DNA of 64,000 nucleotides. It comes from Chloroflexota bacterium. GTDB taxonomy: Bacteria; Chloroflexota; Anaerolineae; Aggregatilineales; Phototrophicaceae. Made by a program: the position numbers and the translations under genes. Below, one piece after another: positions 8,254 through 16,820 of this stretch (the first letter of the stretch is position 1; each line of letters begins with the position of its first letter). Location: contig JACAER010000022.1 in assembly GCA_013388745.1 (NCBI GenBank), positions 1-64,000 on the forward strand, in the 5' to 3' direction. The notes below the pieces were generated by a model. It did no database searches. It was not told where the DNA came from and worked only from the letters and a program-made list of their open reading frames with translations.

Positions 8254-8943
8254 TTAAAGCTGTCCAATCGGTTTTTTGTTCACCTTAAAAATGCACTCTT
8301 CGGCCCCCGTCGCGTGACAGGCGATCTCCTGCACATGATGCTCAAAGCCGCCGGTAGCCCAGCGCAGGCTCTCCTGAATAATGCCCGTCAGCGCGTGACA
8401 TACCGGCCGATCCGAGACTCGTCCCCACGCCATCGGGCTGACATCGACAATAAAATGAAAGGTGTCGCCCTTATCGGCCACGCTGCTGGCCTGATCGCTG
8501 AAGTGCGAAAAAATGCTGGCCAGCGCCTTCAGCCCCAACTGCGTCTTATCCGACACCGGCAGCGATTGAAACGCCGGCGCGCCCACGCCCGCCAGCGCCC
8601 CAAAGTCTTTCAACCCTTTGCTGAAGCAGGCCCGCCCGACACGCAGCGCGATCCCCCGCCCCCCTTTGGCGCCGTACATCTCTTCCAACCCTTCGCTCAA
8701 GGCCGACATATAGGCAAAATCAAACTGCCGCGCCAGGGTATCCGGCGGCGGCTGGGCGATATAAGCGCCCAGCCCTGTCGAAACCAACAGCGCATCAAGT
8801 CCGTTCTTGCCCATCACATCTTCCATCGCAAGAAAGAACAAACGTGCGATACGATTGGGATAATACAGACCACTCGGTTCTAGCACAGGGTTTTTTTCAA
8901 GCTCAATACATACCTGCGGCGCGGCCCGCCGCGTCCCACGCAA
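8254..8943 (-). CDS. V4R-domain protein
   Basis: A 229-aa protein whose C-terminal half matches the V4R (4-vinyl reductase-like) small-molecule-binding domain: SDRPVCHALTGIIQE, then EIACHATGAEECIFKV with the conserved Cys/His cluster that can bind a metal or ligand. Such domains occur in bacteriochlorophyll enzymes and in sensor proteins, and the gene context here argues for sensing. Start is uncertain: a TTG at 8943 lies 1 base after the roadblock stop, while the conserved part begins near SGLYYPNRIARL, so a GTG at 8886 is possible. It is probably co-translated with the roadblock gene. Confidence 0.78.
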   Translation of the reverse strand: MRGTRRAAPQVCIELEKNPVLEPSGLYYPNRIARLFFLAMEDVMGKNGLDALLVSTGLGAYIAQPPPDTLARQFDFAYMSALSEGLEEMYGAKGGRGIALRVGRACFSKGLKDFGALAGVGAPAFQSLPVSDKTQLGLKALASIFSHFSDQASSVADKGDTFHFIVDVSPMAWGRVSDRPVCHALTGIIQESLRWATGGFEHHVQEIACHATGAEECIFKVNKKPIGQL

Positions 8944-8944
8944 T

Positions 8945-9316
8945 CTAGACCAACTGCTTCAGATCGCTGATGGTGCGCGTCACATCCAGGAAGATCAGGC
9001 CCAGCTTGGCGTCCTTGCGCGCCAGCACCGTCAAGACCGCTTCTTCCCCCACCGCTGTCAGAATCACGTAACCGTTTTCGCCCTTGACCATGACCTGCTC
9101 CAGTTCGCCGCGCCCCAGTTCCGACGAAATCCGTTCGCCCAGCGAGAGCATCGCGGCAGACATAGCGCTCACACGGTCTTCTTCGATATTGGCCGGCAGC
9201 GACGAGGCCATACTCAGCCCGTCCACGCTGACGATAGCCGCCGCTTCCACGTCCCCAGAGCTGGCCTGTAAATCGCGCAGGCGCTCTACCAATTGTTCGG
9301 TCCGCGATTTCGCCAC
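8945..9316 (-). CDS. Roadblock/LC7-domain protein
   Basis: A 123-aa protein from the GTG at 9316, chosen for AGGAG 8 bases upstream. The whole protein is one Roadblock/LC7 fold: EAAAIVSVDGLSMASSLP, the helix EDRVSAMSAAMLSLGERI, then YVILTAVGEEAVLTVLA. In bacteria these are MglB-like partners that regulate small GTPases or scaffold signalling proteins. No GTPase lies next to it. It heads an operon with a V4R protein and a response regulator, so it probably belongs to that signalling module. A candidate promoter lies about 42 bases upstream. Confidence 0.87.
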   Translation of the reverse strand: MAKSRTEQLVERLRDLQASSGDVEAAAIVSVDGLSMASSLPANIEEDRVSAMSAAMLSLGERISSELGRGELEQVMVKGENGYVILTAVGEEAVLTVLARKDAKLGLIFLDVTRTISDLKQLV

Positions 9317-9357
9317 AGCTTCACTCCTGTCCCCAAAAGACCATTGCAACCTCTCCG

Positions 9358-9386
9358 ATTGTACTATACAAGCACTATAGCGCCAA
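9358..9386 (-). promoter_or_regulatory. Candidate promoter of the roadblock-V4R-regulator operon
   Basis: Minus-strand TTGGCG (9386-9381), 17 bases, TACAAT (9363-9358), about 42 bases before the GTG. An overlapping inverted pair TTGTA/TACAA could be an operator. The rest of the 284-base divergent gap (to 9599) becomes very AT-rich after 9480 and should hold the promoter of the kinase gene; TATAAA at 9559-9564 is its best -10, with no good -35. Confidence 0.5.
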
Positions 9387-9599
9387 ACATTTCGCCCCTG
9401 TATAAAGTCCCGGCGCCCCTTTTTCGTAGATTTTTGGGGAACCGCGGCCCCAGGCCGCTTGCCCACCAGCACGCTCGTCAAAAACTCGTAAATTTAAACC
9501 AAATTTTTATACATAAAGTACCTTTCGGCCAATGCAAAACAAAATTTTAACGTTACACTATAAAATTGATATTACGAAATAGACCGCGAGAGAGCGTTT

Positions 9600-12341
9600 A
9601 TGATCGGCAGGCGCTATCTGCTCCAAGAGCTGTTGGGCGTCGGTGGCATGGGCACGGTCTACCGCGCCCTTGACCGCCTCACCAGCGAAACTGTGGCCCT
9701 CAAACAGGTGATCGCCAGCACGGATCGCTTGCAATTCGGCCTGAGCAAAGCCCTGCATTCGCGCCATCCCAACGATCTGGCGGTGGCCCTCGCCCAGGAG
9801 TTTAAGCTCCTCTCTTCGCTGCGCCATCCCAACATCATCAGCGTGCTCGATTACGGCTTCCACAACAGTCAGCCCTTTTTCACCATGGAACTGCTGCCCG
9901 CCCCCCGCACCATCACCGAAGCCGGCGCCGGCCAGCCCTTAAGCGTGCAGATCAACCTGCTCATGCAGCTTTTGCAGTCGCTGACCTACCTGCACCGGCG
10001 CGGCATCATCCACCGCGACCTCAAGCCCAGCAACGTGCTGGTGGTCGAAGCCGAAAACGGTCTGCTGGTCAAAACGCTCGATTTCGGCCTGTCTATCGCC
10101 CCCTCCGAAAACGCCGATCACGACAGTTCCACCGCCGGTACCCTGGGCTATATGGCGCCCGAAGCCCTCACCGGCGGCCTCATCACCGCCGCCGCCGATC
10201 TCTACGCCGTCGGCGTGATCGCCTACGAACTCTTCACCGGTGAGCATCCCTTCGATCACAGCGACATCGTGCGCCTCATTCACAACATTTTCGAAAGCGA
10301 ACCGGATTATGCGCGCCTGCCCGAAGCGCTCGCCAGCGTCTTGCAGCGTTTAATGGTCAAAGCGGTGGACGCCCGCTACGACAACGCCGCCGATGTCATC
10401 ATCGCCCTCAGCGCCGCCAGCGGCCAGCCTGTGCCGCCAGAAACCGCCGCTATCCGCGAAAGCTACTTGCAGGCGGCGCAGTTGATCGGGCGCGATTACG
10501 AACTGACACAGCTCACGCGCGCGCTCGACAACGCCCTTTCCGGCGCGGGCAGCGCCTGGCTCATCGGCGGCGAAAGCGGCGTCGGCAAAACGCGCCTGCT
10601 CGAAGAACTGCGCGCGCTGGGCTTGGTCCGCGGCGCGCTGGTGCTGCGCGGCCAATGCCTCAGCGAAGGCGGCCCCTTTTATGCCCCCTGGCGCCCTGCC
10701 CTGCGCTGGCTCTCGCTCTTTACGCCCCTCGATGACCTCGAAGCGCGCGTCCTCAAAGCCCTCGTGCCCGATATTGGCGACCTGATTGGCCACGAAACCG
10801 GCGATGCCCCAGAACTGCCGCCCGCGCTCGCCCAGGAACGCCTGATTAACACGCTGCTGGCCGTCTTCAAAAGGCAGACGCAGCCCATTCTGCTGATCCT
10901 GGAAGACCTGCACTGGGCCAATGAGAGCATCGAAGTCCTGGCGCGGCTCAGCAAAACGCTTGAACATCTGCCCCTGCTGATCGTCGGCAGTTTCCGCGAC
11001 GAAGAAAGCCCCCACCTCCCCGACCAACTGCCCCATATGAAGCTGCTCAAGCTCAAGCGCCTCTCGCCCAACGGCATCGCCCGCCTGAGCGAGGCCATGA
11101 TCGGCGAGGCCGGACGTCTGCCGCATGTGGTCGAACTGCTCAACCGCGAAACCGAAGGCAACGTGTTTTTTATCGTCGAAGTCGTGCGCGCCCTGGCCGA
11201 AGAAGCCGGCCAGCTTGAGCGCATCGGCAAGGCCACGCTGCCGCAGCATGTCTTTACGGGCGGTGTGCAAAAAGTGATCGAGCGCCGCCTCAACCGCGTG
11301 CCGCCCGAAGCGCGCCCGCTCTTAGAGTTCGCCGCTGTCGCCGGCTACTACATCGATGTCCATATGCTGGAAGCGCTCGCCCCCCGCGAAATGATCGACA
11401 CCTGGCTCAACGACTGTCTGGACGCTAAAGTCCTGGATGTCGGCGATACCAGCGAACGCCACAGCGAATGGCGCTTCGCCCACGAAAAACTGCGCACCGG
11501 GCTGCTGGCGACCCTGGGCGAACATGAACGCCGCGCCCTGCATCAACAGGTCGCCCTGACGATCGAAACCGTTTACGGCGAAACGCCCGAACAGATCGCC
11601 AAACTCGCTTATCACTGGCAGATGGCGGGCAGCGGCCAGCGCGCCGCCGATGTCACGCTGCTGGCCGCACGGCAGGCCGCCCACAGCGGCGCCTACCACG
11701 AGGCCGCCGAGCATTACCTGCGCGCTCTGCTGTATGTCGCTCCCGATGATCTGCGCCGCATCGACATCACCCTCGAATTGACCGCCATCAGCGCCTATCA
11801 TCCCCCCGAAAATCTGCTGGAACTGCTGCAAAGCGCCCTCACGCTGGCCCAGCAGGCGCAGGACAACAAACGTTACGCGCACGTGCTCGGCAGTCTCGGC
11901 AGTTATCATCACGCCAAAGGCCAGACCGGCCTGGCGATTGCTTACTTCGAGCGCTGCATCGCCCTGGCCGATACGCTGCGCCTGGAGCGTGCGCTGCTGC
12001 TCCCCTATAACATCATCGGGCGCACACGCGCCCTGGCCGGCAACTTCCCGGCGGCCCTGCAAATGCTGCAGCGCGGCGTAGCCCTGGCCGAAAAATTCCA
12101 CGATGACGAACTCCTGGCCGCTTCGCTGGCGTACTGTGCCCAGGCCTTTTTCCTCAGCGGCCAACCGGACGAAGGCTGGGATTATGCCCTGCGCGCGCTG
12201 CATCTTTCCCAAAACACCCCCAACCGTTTCGCCGCCGATCTGGCCGTCATCGGCTGGGGCCTCGCCTTCAGCGGCCAATTTGAACGCGCCACTGAATATC
12301 TGGAACACGGCCTGCGACTCGCGCGCGAACTGGGGCTGTAA
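9600..12341 (+). CDS. Ser/Thr kinase fused to AAA ATPase and TPR region (cut by TAA)
   Basis: 913 codons to a TAA at 12339-12341. An N-terminal kinase (about residues 1-265) has GVGGMGTVY, ALKQV, HRDLKPSN and DFGLSI, all catalytic residues present. An AAA/STAND-type ATPase follows (about 290-600) with Walker A GGESGVGKT and Walker B ILLILEDLHWAN. From about 650 there are TPR-like helical repeats. This order is that of the PknK-like kinase/ATPase regulators, which are cytosolic signal integrators. The frame stays open and TPR-like for 178 codons after the stop, so the protein is truncated compared with its ancestor. It faces the roadblock/V4R operon across a divergent promoter region. Confidence 0.87.
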   Translation: MIGRRYLLQELLGVGGMGTVYRALDRLTSETVALKQVIASTDRLQFGLSKALHSRHPNDLAVALAQEFKLLSSLRHPNIISVLDYGFHNSQPFFTMELLPAPRTITEAGAGQPLSVQINLLMQLLQSLTYLHRRGIIHRDLKPSNVLVVEAENGLLVKTLDFGLSIAPSENADHDSSTAGTLGYMAPEALTGGLITAAADLYAVGVIAYELFTGEHPFDHSDIVRLIHNIFESEPDYARLPEALASVLQRLMVKAVDARYDNAADVIIALSAASGQPVPPETAAIRESYLQAAQLIGRDYELTQLTRALDNALSGAGSAWLIGGESGVGKTRLLEELRALGLVRGALVLRGQCLSEGGPFYAPWRPALRWLSLFTPLDDLEARVLKALVPDIGDLIGHETGDAPELPPALAQERLINTLLAVFKRQTQPILLILEDLHWANESIEVLARLSKTLEHLPLLIVGSFRDEESPHLPDQLPHMKLLKLKRLSPNGIARLSEAMIGEAGRLPHVVELLNRETEGNVFFIVEVVRALAEEAGQLERIGKATLPQHVFTGGVQKVIERRLNRVPPEARPLLEFAAVAGYYIDVHMLEALAPREMIDTWLNDCLDAKVLDVGDTSERHSEWRFAHEKLRTGLLATLGEHERRALHQQVALTIETVYGETPEQIAKLAYHWQMAGSGQRAADVTLLAARQAAHSGAYHEAAEHYLRALLYVAPDDLRRIDITLELTAISAYHPPENLLELLQSALTLAQQAQDNKRYAHVLGSLGSYHHAKGQTGLAIAYFERCIALADTLRLERALLLPYNIIGRTRALAGNFPAALQMLQRGVALAEKFHDDELLAASLAYCAQAFFLSGQPDEGWDYALRALHLSQNTPNRFAADLAVIGWGLAFSGQFERATEYLEHGLRLARELGL

Positions 12342-12875
12342 CTGCCGGAAATCACGGCCTGCGGCGCGCTTGGTTATATCTGCCTCAAGCAGGGGGATTA
12401 CCCCCTCTCGCTGGAATATCTGGAAGCCGCGCTCAAAAGCGCCACAACCCACGACAACGCTTTTCATCTGCCGCTGTATCAATTGTACCGCGCCGAACTG
12501 GACTTGCTCCACGGCAACTACGACGAAGCGCTCGACCGCGCCGAAGACGCTTTCGACCTGGCCGAGATCAACCAGCAGCATATCGCGCTCAGCGAATTTC
12601 ATGTGCTGCTGGCCAAGATGCACGCCGAACAGCAGGATTGGGAAACCGCTGTCGAGATCATGAATCACGGCATCGACATGCACCTGTTGTACAGCCGCCT
12701 GCCCTTCGCGGCCGACGCCATGCTCTCGCTGGCGCACATCCACGCCGCGCGCGGCGAACCCCACGCCGCCGCGCCCACACTGGACAAAGCCCTGCGCCTG
12801 TTCCAACACATGCACATGGCGGTGCATATCGGGGCGGCGCGCCAGTTGCAGATGGCGTTGGGCGCGCTGACCTGA
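12342..12875 (+). pseudogene. Severed C-terminal TPR region of the kinase-AAA gene
   Basis: The same frame continues straight after the TAA: LPEITACGALGYICLKQGD, then YRAELDLLHGNYDEALDRAE, DWETAVEIMNHGID and further TPR units, ending at a TGA at 12873-12875. The join reads ...ARELGL(stop)LPEIT..., so one CAA-to-TAA change would explain it. No ribosome site or good start follows the stop immediately; a restart at the TTG at 12483 would give a 130-aa TPR fragment. Read together, the intact protein would have about 1,091 residues. Confidence 0.72.
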
Positions 12876-12910
12876 TCCCTATCATCCAACATTTTCAACG
12901 GGTTAGTGTT

Positions 12911-12938
12911 TAAAGGCTGCTCGTATGCACCGCCTTTA
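12911..12938. terminator. Hairpin between convergent genes
   Basis: 7-bp stem TAAAGGC / GCCTTTA around a 14-base loop, between the kinase-AAA gene end and the convergent DUF4256 gene, whose stop lies inside the second arm. Confidence 0.45.
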
Positions 12939-13487
12939 GACCCTGAGCGCGCCGCGAAACCCCCTGGCGCTGTAGTAGGAGGGCGCGCCGTTGTGATACA
13001 CGAAAACATGGTCGTAGCGCCGGTCGGCAAAGAGCGCGCCCCCTAATTTGCGTATCGCCGCCGGTGTTTGCACCCAGCTCGACGTTTTGGTATCGAAATG
13101 ACCCAGTTTTTGCAATTCGCGATACTGTGCTTCGGTCAAAAGCTCGATACCCATCGCAGCGGCCATATCCAGCGCGTTGTTTTGCGGTTTATTGGCTTTC
13201 CGCGCCTCCTGCGCCTGACGGTCGTAACACACATTGCGGCGCCCTTGCGGGCTTTCCGCCGAACAATCGCAAAAAATGTATTCGCCCGTGTTTTTGTCGT
13301 GACCGATCACATCCGGTTCGCCGCCCGTTCTTTCCATCTCATGCAGCGACCACAGTTTTTCGGGCTGTGCTTCCAGCCTGGCCTGCACATTAGCCCACTC
13401 AAGACCGCTGTGGCGTTTCATATTTTTCTCAAAGCGCCCTTGCAGCCCTCTCAACAGCGCTTCACGCTGCTCTGCGGACAACAGCAT
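12936..13487 (-). CDS. DUF4256-family protein
   Basis: A 183-aa soluble protein that matches the uncharacterised DUF4256 family along its full length. Recognisable stretches are SGLEWANVQARLEA, MERTGGEPDVIG, YIFCDCSAESPQGRRN and the C-terminal FVYHNGAPSYYSARGFRG. No signal peptide or membrane helix. The start ATG follows a purine-rich AAAGGTAGAGG. No function is known for the family. It stands alone between a convergent kinase gene and a release-factor-like gene, so context does not help. Confidence 0.85.
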   Translation of the reverse strand: MLLSAEQREALLRGLQGRFEKNMKRHSGLEWANVQARLEAQPEKLWSLHEMERTGGEPDVIGHDKNTGEYIFCDCSAESPQGRRNVCYDRQAQEARKANKPQNNALDMAAAMGIELLTEAQYRELQKLGHFDTKTSSWVQTPAAIRKLGGALFADRRYDHVFVYHNGAPSYYSARGFRGALRV

Positions 13488-13610
13488 AGACCTCTACCTT
13501 TCTGCGGACATAAACAAAAATTGAACGTATGTTCTATCAAGAGATCATACGCCAGAATTTTTTGGCAGTCAAGATCGCGCATGATAACGCGGCCTTGAGC
13601 GCCGTGATCT

Positions 13611-13642
13611 CCCCCTCCCGCGCTGAGGCGCGCAGGAAGGGG
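13611..13642. repeat. GC-rich intergenic hairpin repeat (copy 1)
   Basis: Arms CCCCTCCCGCGC and GCGCGCAGGAAGGGG around TGAG, with a bulge. It resembles the CCCCTCTCC/GGAGAGGGG elements at 28504, 31350 and 63690, and lies 23 bases past the end of the gene that stops at 13666, so it may also act as a terminator on the minus strand. Confidence 0.5.
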
Positions 13643-13665
13643 TGTGAGTTGCTCAGGAAAGCGAA

Positions 13666-14724
13666 TCAGCGATAGTAGAGGCGTGCCGCCGCGCCCTCGT
13701 AGCCCGCCAGCCGTTCAGCCGCCGCGCCATAGACCAGTTCGATCTCTGCCCCGGCGCGCAGCGCCCGCAGCGCCAGCTTTTCCACTCCCGCGCCCCCCGG
13801 CCAGGCCGCCGCCAGCAGTTCGACCTTGCCCTGCTCAAACGCCGCTTCAACAGCGGCCTGTCCAAGCACGGCACGCCCATGCCCTTTGGCGGCGTTGACC
13901 AGTTCATCCACCAGCGCCGTTTCGCGCTGGCGTTCATGCTGGCTGACGCGCGCGGCAACTTTGTGCAGAATTTCGGCACTCGATTGATAGTGCGGCAGCG
14001 CGGCGATATCGATCACGCCGACACGCACCTGCGGCGGCAGCAGATCAAAGACGGCGTGCGCGGCTTCGTGGTCGCCCCCCAGCACCAGGCGTTTGGCCTC
14101 CTGCTTTTCGCACAGCGCCTGCGCGTACTGCGCCACCTGCTTATGGAAGCGTTCGTGCTGCGCTTCCACCCGGTTGTTGAACAGATCGCGCCGCTTGCTG
14201 GCGTGCATACCATAACCGCCGCCGGGCATGAAGGTTTTTTCGTGCCATTCCGCCGTCTTCATTTCCAGCAGCAGGTCTTCCTGGCTGACGATTTGCCCCA
14301 GCGAGACAGTGAGCAGCGTGGCTTTGCTGTGGTTGACCACCACCACCACATACGGTTCGTATTCGTCCAGCAGCCACAAAAGCGGCGTGACCAGCGGCTC
14401 GCCAAAAGCGGCCTGGTTGGCCACGCGCGCGGCCAGCGGATATGTCTGTTCTATCGTCGCGCCATAAAACAGCGCCAGCCCCTTGCTTTCCGGCTTGTAG
14501 AAGCCGAAGTATTCTTCCACGCGCGCGCGCAGATCATGCCACAGCTTGATCTGTGTGGGTTCCAGGTGGGTGTCGATGCGCTTGAGCGTGTTCTTGAGGA
14601 AGATGCTCCAGGCGGCGGGCGTGGCCTGGTTTTCGGCGGCGGCGGGGTCAACGTTCAAGTAGAGTGAGAGCAGTGGTACCTGGGTTTGGGCTAAAACATG
14701 TTTAAACTCCGAGATGTCGAGCAT
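13666..14724 (-). CDS. Bacterial release-factor-like (baeRF/VLRF1 fold) protein
   Basis: A 352-aa cytosolic protein with the layout of the bacterial archaeo-eukaryotic release factor-like family. An N-terminal domain opens LLSLYLNVDP. A middle RNase-H-like domain has VVVVVNHSKATLL and a glycine loop PGGGYGMHASKRRD followed by a long helix. A C-terminal eL30-like part has KRLVLGGDHEAA. In eRF1 and Vms1 the loop is GGQ and acts at the ribosome's peptidyl-tRNA; here it reads GGG-Y-G, so hydrolytic activity is uncertain. AGGAGG precedes the ATG. The family is thought to act on stalled ribosomes. Identification rests on motif pattern and is moderately sure. Confidence 0.68.
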   Translation of the reverse strand: MLDISEFKHVLAQTQVPLLSLYLNVDPAAAENQATPAAWSIFLKNTLKRIDTHLEPTQIKLWHDLRARVEEYFGFYKPESKGLALFYGATIEQTYPLAARVANQAAFGEPLVTPLLWLLDEYEPYVVVVVNHSKATLLTVSLGQIVSQEDLLLEMKTAEWHEKTFMPGGGYGMHASKRRDLFNNRVEAQHERFHKQVAQYAQALCEKQEAKRLVLGGDHEAAHAVFDLLPPQVRVGVIDIAALPHYQSSAEILHKVAARVSQHERQRETALVDELVNAAKGHGRAVLGQAAVEAAFEQGKVELLAAAWPGGAGVEKLALRALRAGAEIELVYGAAAERLAGYEGAAARLYYR

Positions 14725-14940
14725 CCATGCTCCTCCTAAATCCCGTACCTGCGGAACTACTCTTAGTGTACACCCGGCCTGTTGGAAAGATGTTAAGGCG
14801 GTCTCATAAGGACTCAGCCTGCCGCGCGCATTTACAAATGCCGGCTTTTAACAGTTCACAAATCACGCTCGTGTGTTCTGCCCCCCGCTGCCTATAGCGC
14901 TCGCTCTCCACAACCGAAAACCCTCGCCGCGCGCCGCCCC

Positions 14941-16287
14941 TCATGCCTCCACACGATGCATCCGGCGGATTGACCAGACGACCAGCAGCGCCGCTGCCAC
15001 CAGATAAATGATCGTAAAGGTAATCCATGGCGAAACGATGGGCATCGTCCCGCCTGTGGTACTGAGCGTGTAGCTGCTGAAGGCGATCTGGCCGCGATTA
15101 ATCAGCAGTTCCTGCGTGCTAAGCGCGGTCGTAATAGGATTCAGACTCACCAGAAATTCGCGCACATACACCAGCACGACTTCCAGCGCGGGCGGAAAGC
15201 CCACCGGCGCGCCCACGCCATAAAACAGCGGCCATAGCAGCCCGTTGTAGATGCCCAGCAGCACCGGCACGCCAAAGGTGATCGCCAGCGCCACGCTGTA
15301 TGCGCGCACCGAAGCCGCCAGCGTGCGGTCAACCGATGTCGAGAAAAACAGCCCTACCGTCCCCAGACCGACCGCCGTCACCGCCAGAATCACGAACGCC
15401 AGCACCACTTCCAGTTCGCTCACGCCGCCAAACAGGAAGGCGATGCTTTGCAGCGGGATGGCCGAAAGCAGCAGCAGTAGCACATAGCTCAGCGCCGATT
15501 CCAGCTTGCCAATAACAAACATCGGGCTCGACATCAGCGTGGTTTGCAGCAAATCGTAGGTCTTGCGTTCACGCTCGCCCGTGATCGTGCCCGCAGTAAA
15601 CGACGGCGCGATGAAGATAATCAGCAGCAGTTCGATCCCGACAATCCCCATAAACAGCAGGCGTCCCACCTGCCCCGCCGCGGTTGAGCCGGTCATTTGG
15701 CTGGCGCTGGCGTAAATCAGGTACAGCAGCACCGTGAAGCCGCTCATCAGTCCCAGATAAATCGTCATCACCATAAAGGCGCGAATGCCGCGCATCCGCC
15801 CCCGCACTTCCTTCAGCATCACCGGATTGGTGCGGAACGCGCGCATATCAGCCAGCAGAATGCCCGCCGCGACCAGCACCGCCAGCACGCTCAGCAGCCC
15901 CGGCGTGAAGCCCAGCAGCAGCAGCAGCGCCACATTGCCGCCCAGAATCAGCGCCAGCGCCACAAACGTCCACACCTCGCGCGCCAGCGTGCCCACCATC
16001 GCCACCAGCAGCGCCGCCACATTGGCTTGCAGCAGCAAAAACGTGATGGCAATCGCCACTTCGTCCGCGCCCCGAAAACGCGCCAGCAGCAGGTTATGCA
16101 CCGCCGTGAACATGCCCGTAACCGTGCCCGTGCCGCCCAACAGCACCAGCCCGAACATCACAACGGTCGCCACGCCATACAGAATCGCGCCGATACGCAG
16201 CGCCCATCCCGCCCGCTCCAGCCGTTTTTCTCGCGGACTCACGGCTTCTTCGCGGGCCCGCCCCCCGCGCAGTGAATCGTCCGTCAT
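14941..16287 (-). CDS. ABC-2 type transporter permease
   Basis: A 448-aa polytopic membrane protein. Four hydrophobic segments lie in residues 25-150, then a charged loop (RTNPVMLKEVRGRMRGIRAF) typical of ABC-2 permeases joined to an extra N-terminal membrane part, then about six helices with the hallmark ITGERERKTYDLLQTTLMS (about residues 235-255). The partner ATPase is encoded upstream at 16821-17780, beyond a small pyrophosphatase gene whose stop is 6 bases before this ATG. Together they form an ABC-2 exporter, possibly Gld-like given the large exported proteins upstream. Substrate unknown. Confidence 0.9.
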   Translation of the reverse strand: MTDDSLRGGRAREEAVSPREKRLERAGWALRIGAILYGVATVVMFGLVLLGGTGTVTGMFTAVHNLLLARFRGADEVAIAITFLLLQANVAALLVAMVGTLAREVWTFVALALILGGNVALLLLLGFTPGLLSVLAVLVAAGILLADMRAFRTNPVMLKEVRGRMRGIRAFMVMTIYLGLMSGFTVLLYLIYASASQMTGSTAAGQVGRLLFMGIVGIELLLIIFIAPSFTAGTITGERERKTYDLLQTTLMSSPMFVIGKLESALSYVLLLLLSAIPLQSIAFLFGGVSELEVVLAFVILAVTAVGLGTVGLFFSTSVDRTLAASVRAYSVALAITFGVPVLLGIYNGLLWPLFYGVGAPVGFPPALEVVLVYVREFLVSLNPITTALSTQELLINRGQIAFSSYTLSTTGGTMPIVSPWITFTIIYLVAAALLVVWSIRRMHRVEA

Positions 16288-16293
16288 GGCCTG

Positions 16294-16656
16294 TTATTCC
16301 ACCTCGCCCGCCCCCCGCCGGATAAGCAGGCAGCGCAGATCATCATGGTTCAAAAAGCGTTCGATGGTGCGCATTTCGTCGTCAGTGCAGCCCAACAGAA
16401 TCTTCACTTCGGCGTCGCGCTTGAACAGATCGACGGCGCAGATCACCCCGGTCACATTGTTCCGATTCTCCGAACCCAACCAGACGTCGATGCCCCCGCC
16501 GTCCACCGCCATCGTGCCCGCCAGGTAGCCATAATCCAGCGGGTACACCAGGTCGTTAAAATAGGGATGCGTCGAATCTTTCGGACGGTCGATCACTACG
16601 CTGCTGTGGCTGACCAGTTCTTCGATATGTTCCCAAAATGTTGATAATTGATCCAT
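16294..16656 (-). CDS. Short inorganic pyrophosphatase-like protein
   Basis: A 120-aa protein similar to the short form of family I inorganic pyrophosphatases: VIDRPKDSTHPYFNDLVYPLDYGYL matches the active-site strand, where YPLDYGY is the usual signature, and GGGIDVWLG replaces the longer GDxxD loop. Only some of the metal-binding Asp residues of full-length (about 170 aa) enzymes are present, so activity on pyrophosphate is likely but not certain. It sits inside the ABC-2 operon, 6 bases before the permease gene, an unusual place. A tandem 13-bp repeat fills the leader upstream. Confidence 0.75.
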   Translation of the reverse strand: MDQLSTFWEHIEELVSHSSVVIDRPKDSTHPYFNDLVYPLDYGYLAGTMAVDGGGIDVWLGSENRNNVTGVICAVDLFKRDAEVKILLGCTDDEMRTIERFLNHDDLRCLLIRRGAGEVE

Positions 16657-16668
16657 AGTGTCCAGTTC

Positions 16669-16751
16669 TCAGTCCTCAGTCCTCATCCTCAGTCCCCATC
16701 CTCAGTCCCCATCCTCAGTCCTCATCCTCAGTCCCCATCCTCAGCCCTCAG
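16669..16751. repeat. 13-bp tandem repeat upstream of the pyrophosphatase gene
   Basis: About six imperfect copies of CCTCAGTCC(C/T)CAT fill the gap between the ATPase and pyrophosphatase genes. On the coding (minus) strand each unit reads ATG-RGGACTGAGG, so it repeats a Shine-Dalgarno-like GAGG directly before an ATG. Copy number may vary between strains. Confidence 0.85.
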
Positions 16752-16820
16752 GTGTCCCTGCTCAGTCCTCTTTTTGAACTCTCGCGCCGCGCGCGCTAAC
16801 TGACAACTGACAGCTCTTTG

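Noticed and set aside
3340-12341. TAA reassigned to an amino acid
   Set aside because: TAA ends many intact genes here (for example at 43880 and 46083), so the two internal TAAs are best seen as local lesions or errors.
16669-16751. CRISPR array
   Set aside because: Units are 13 bp, directly adjoining, without spacers, and no cas gene is near.
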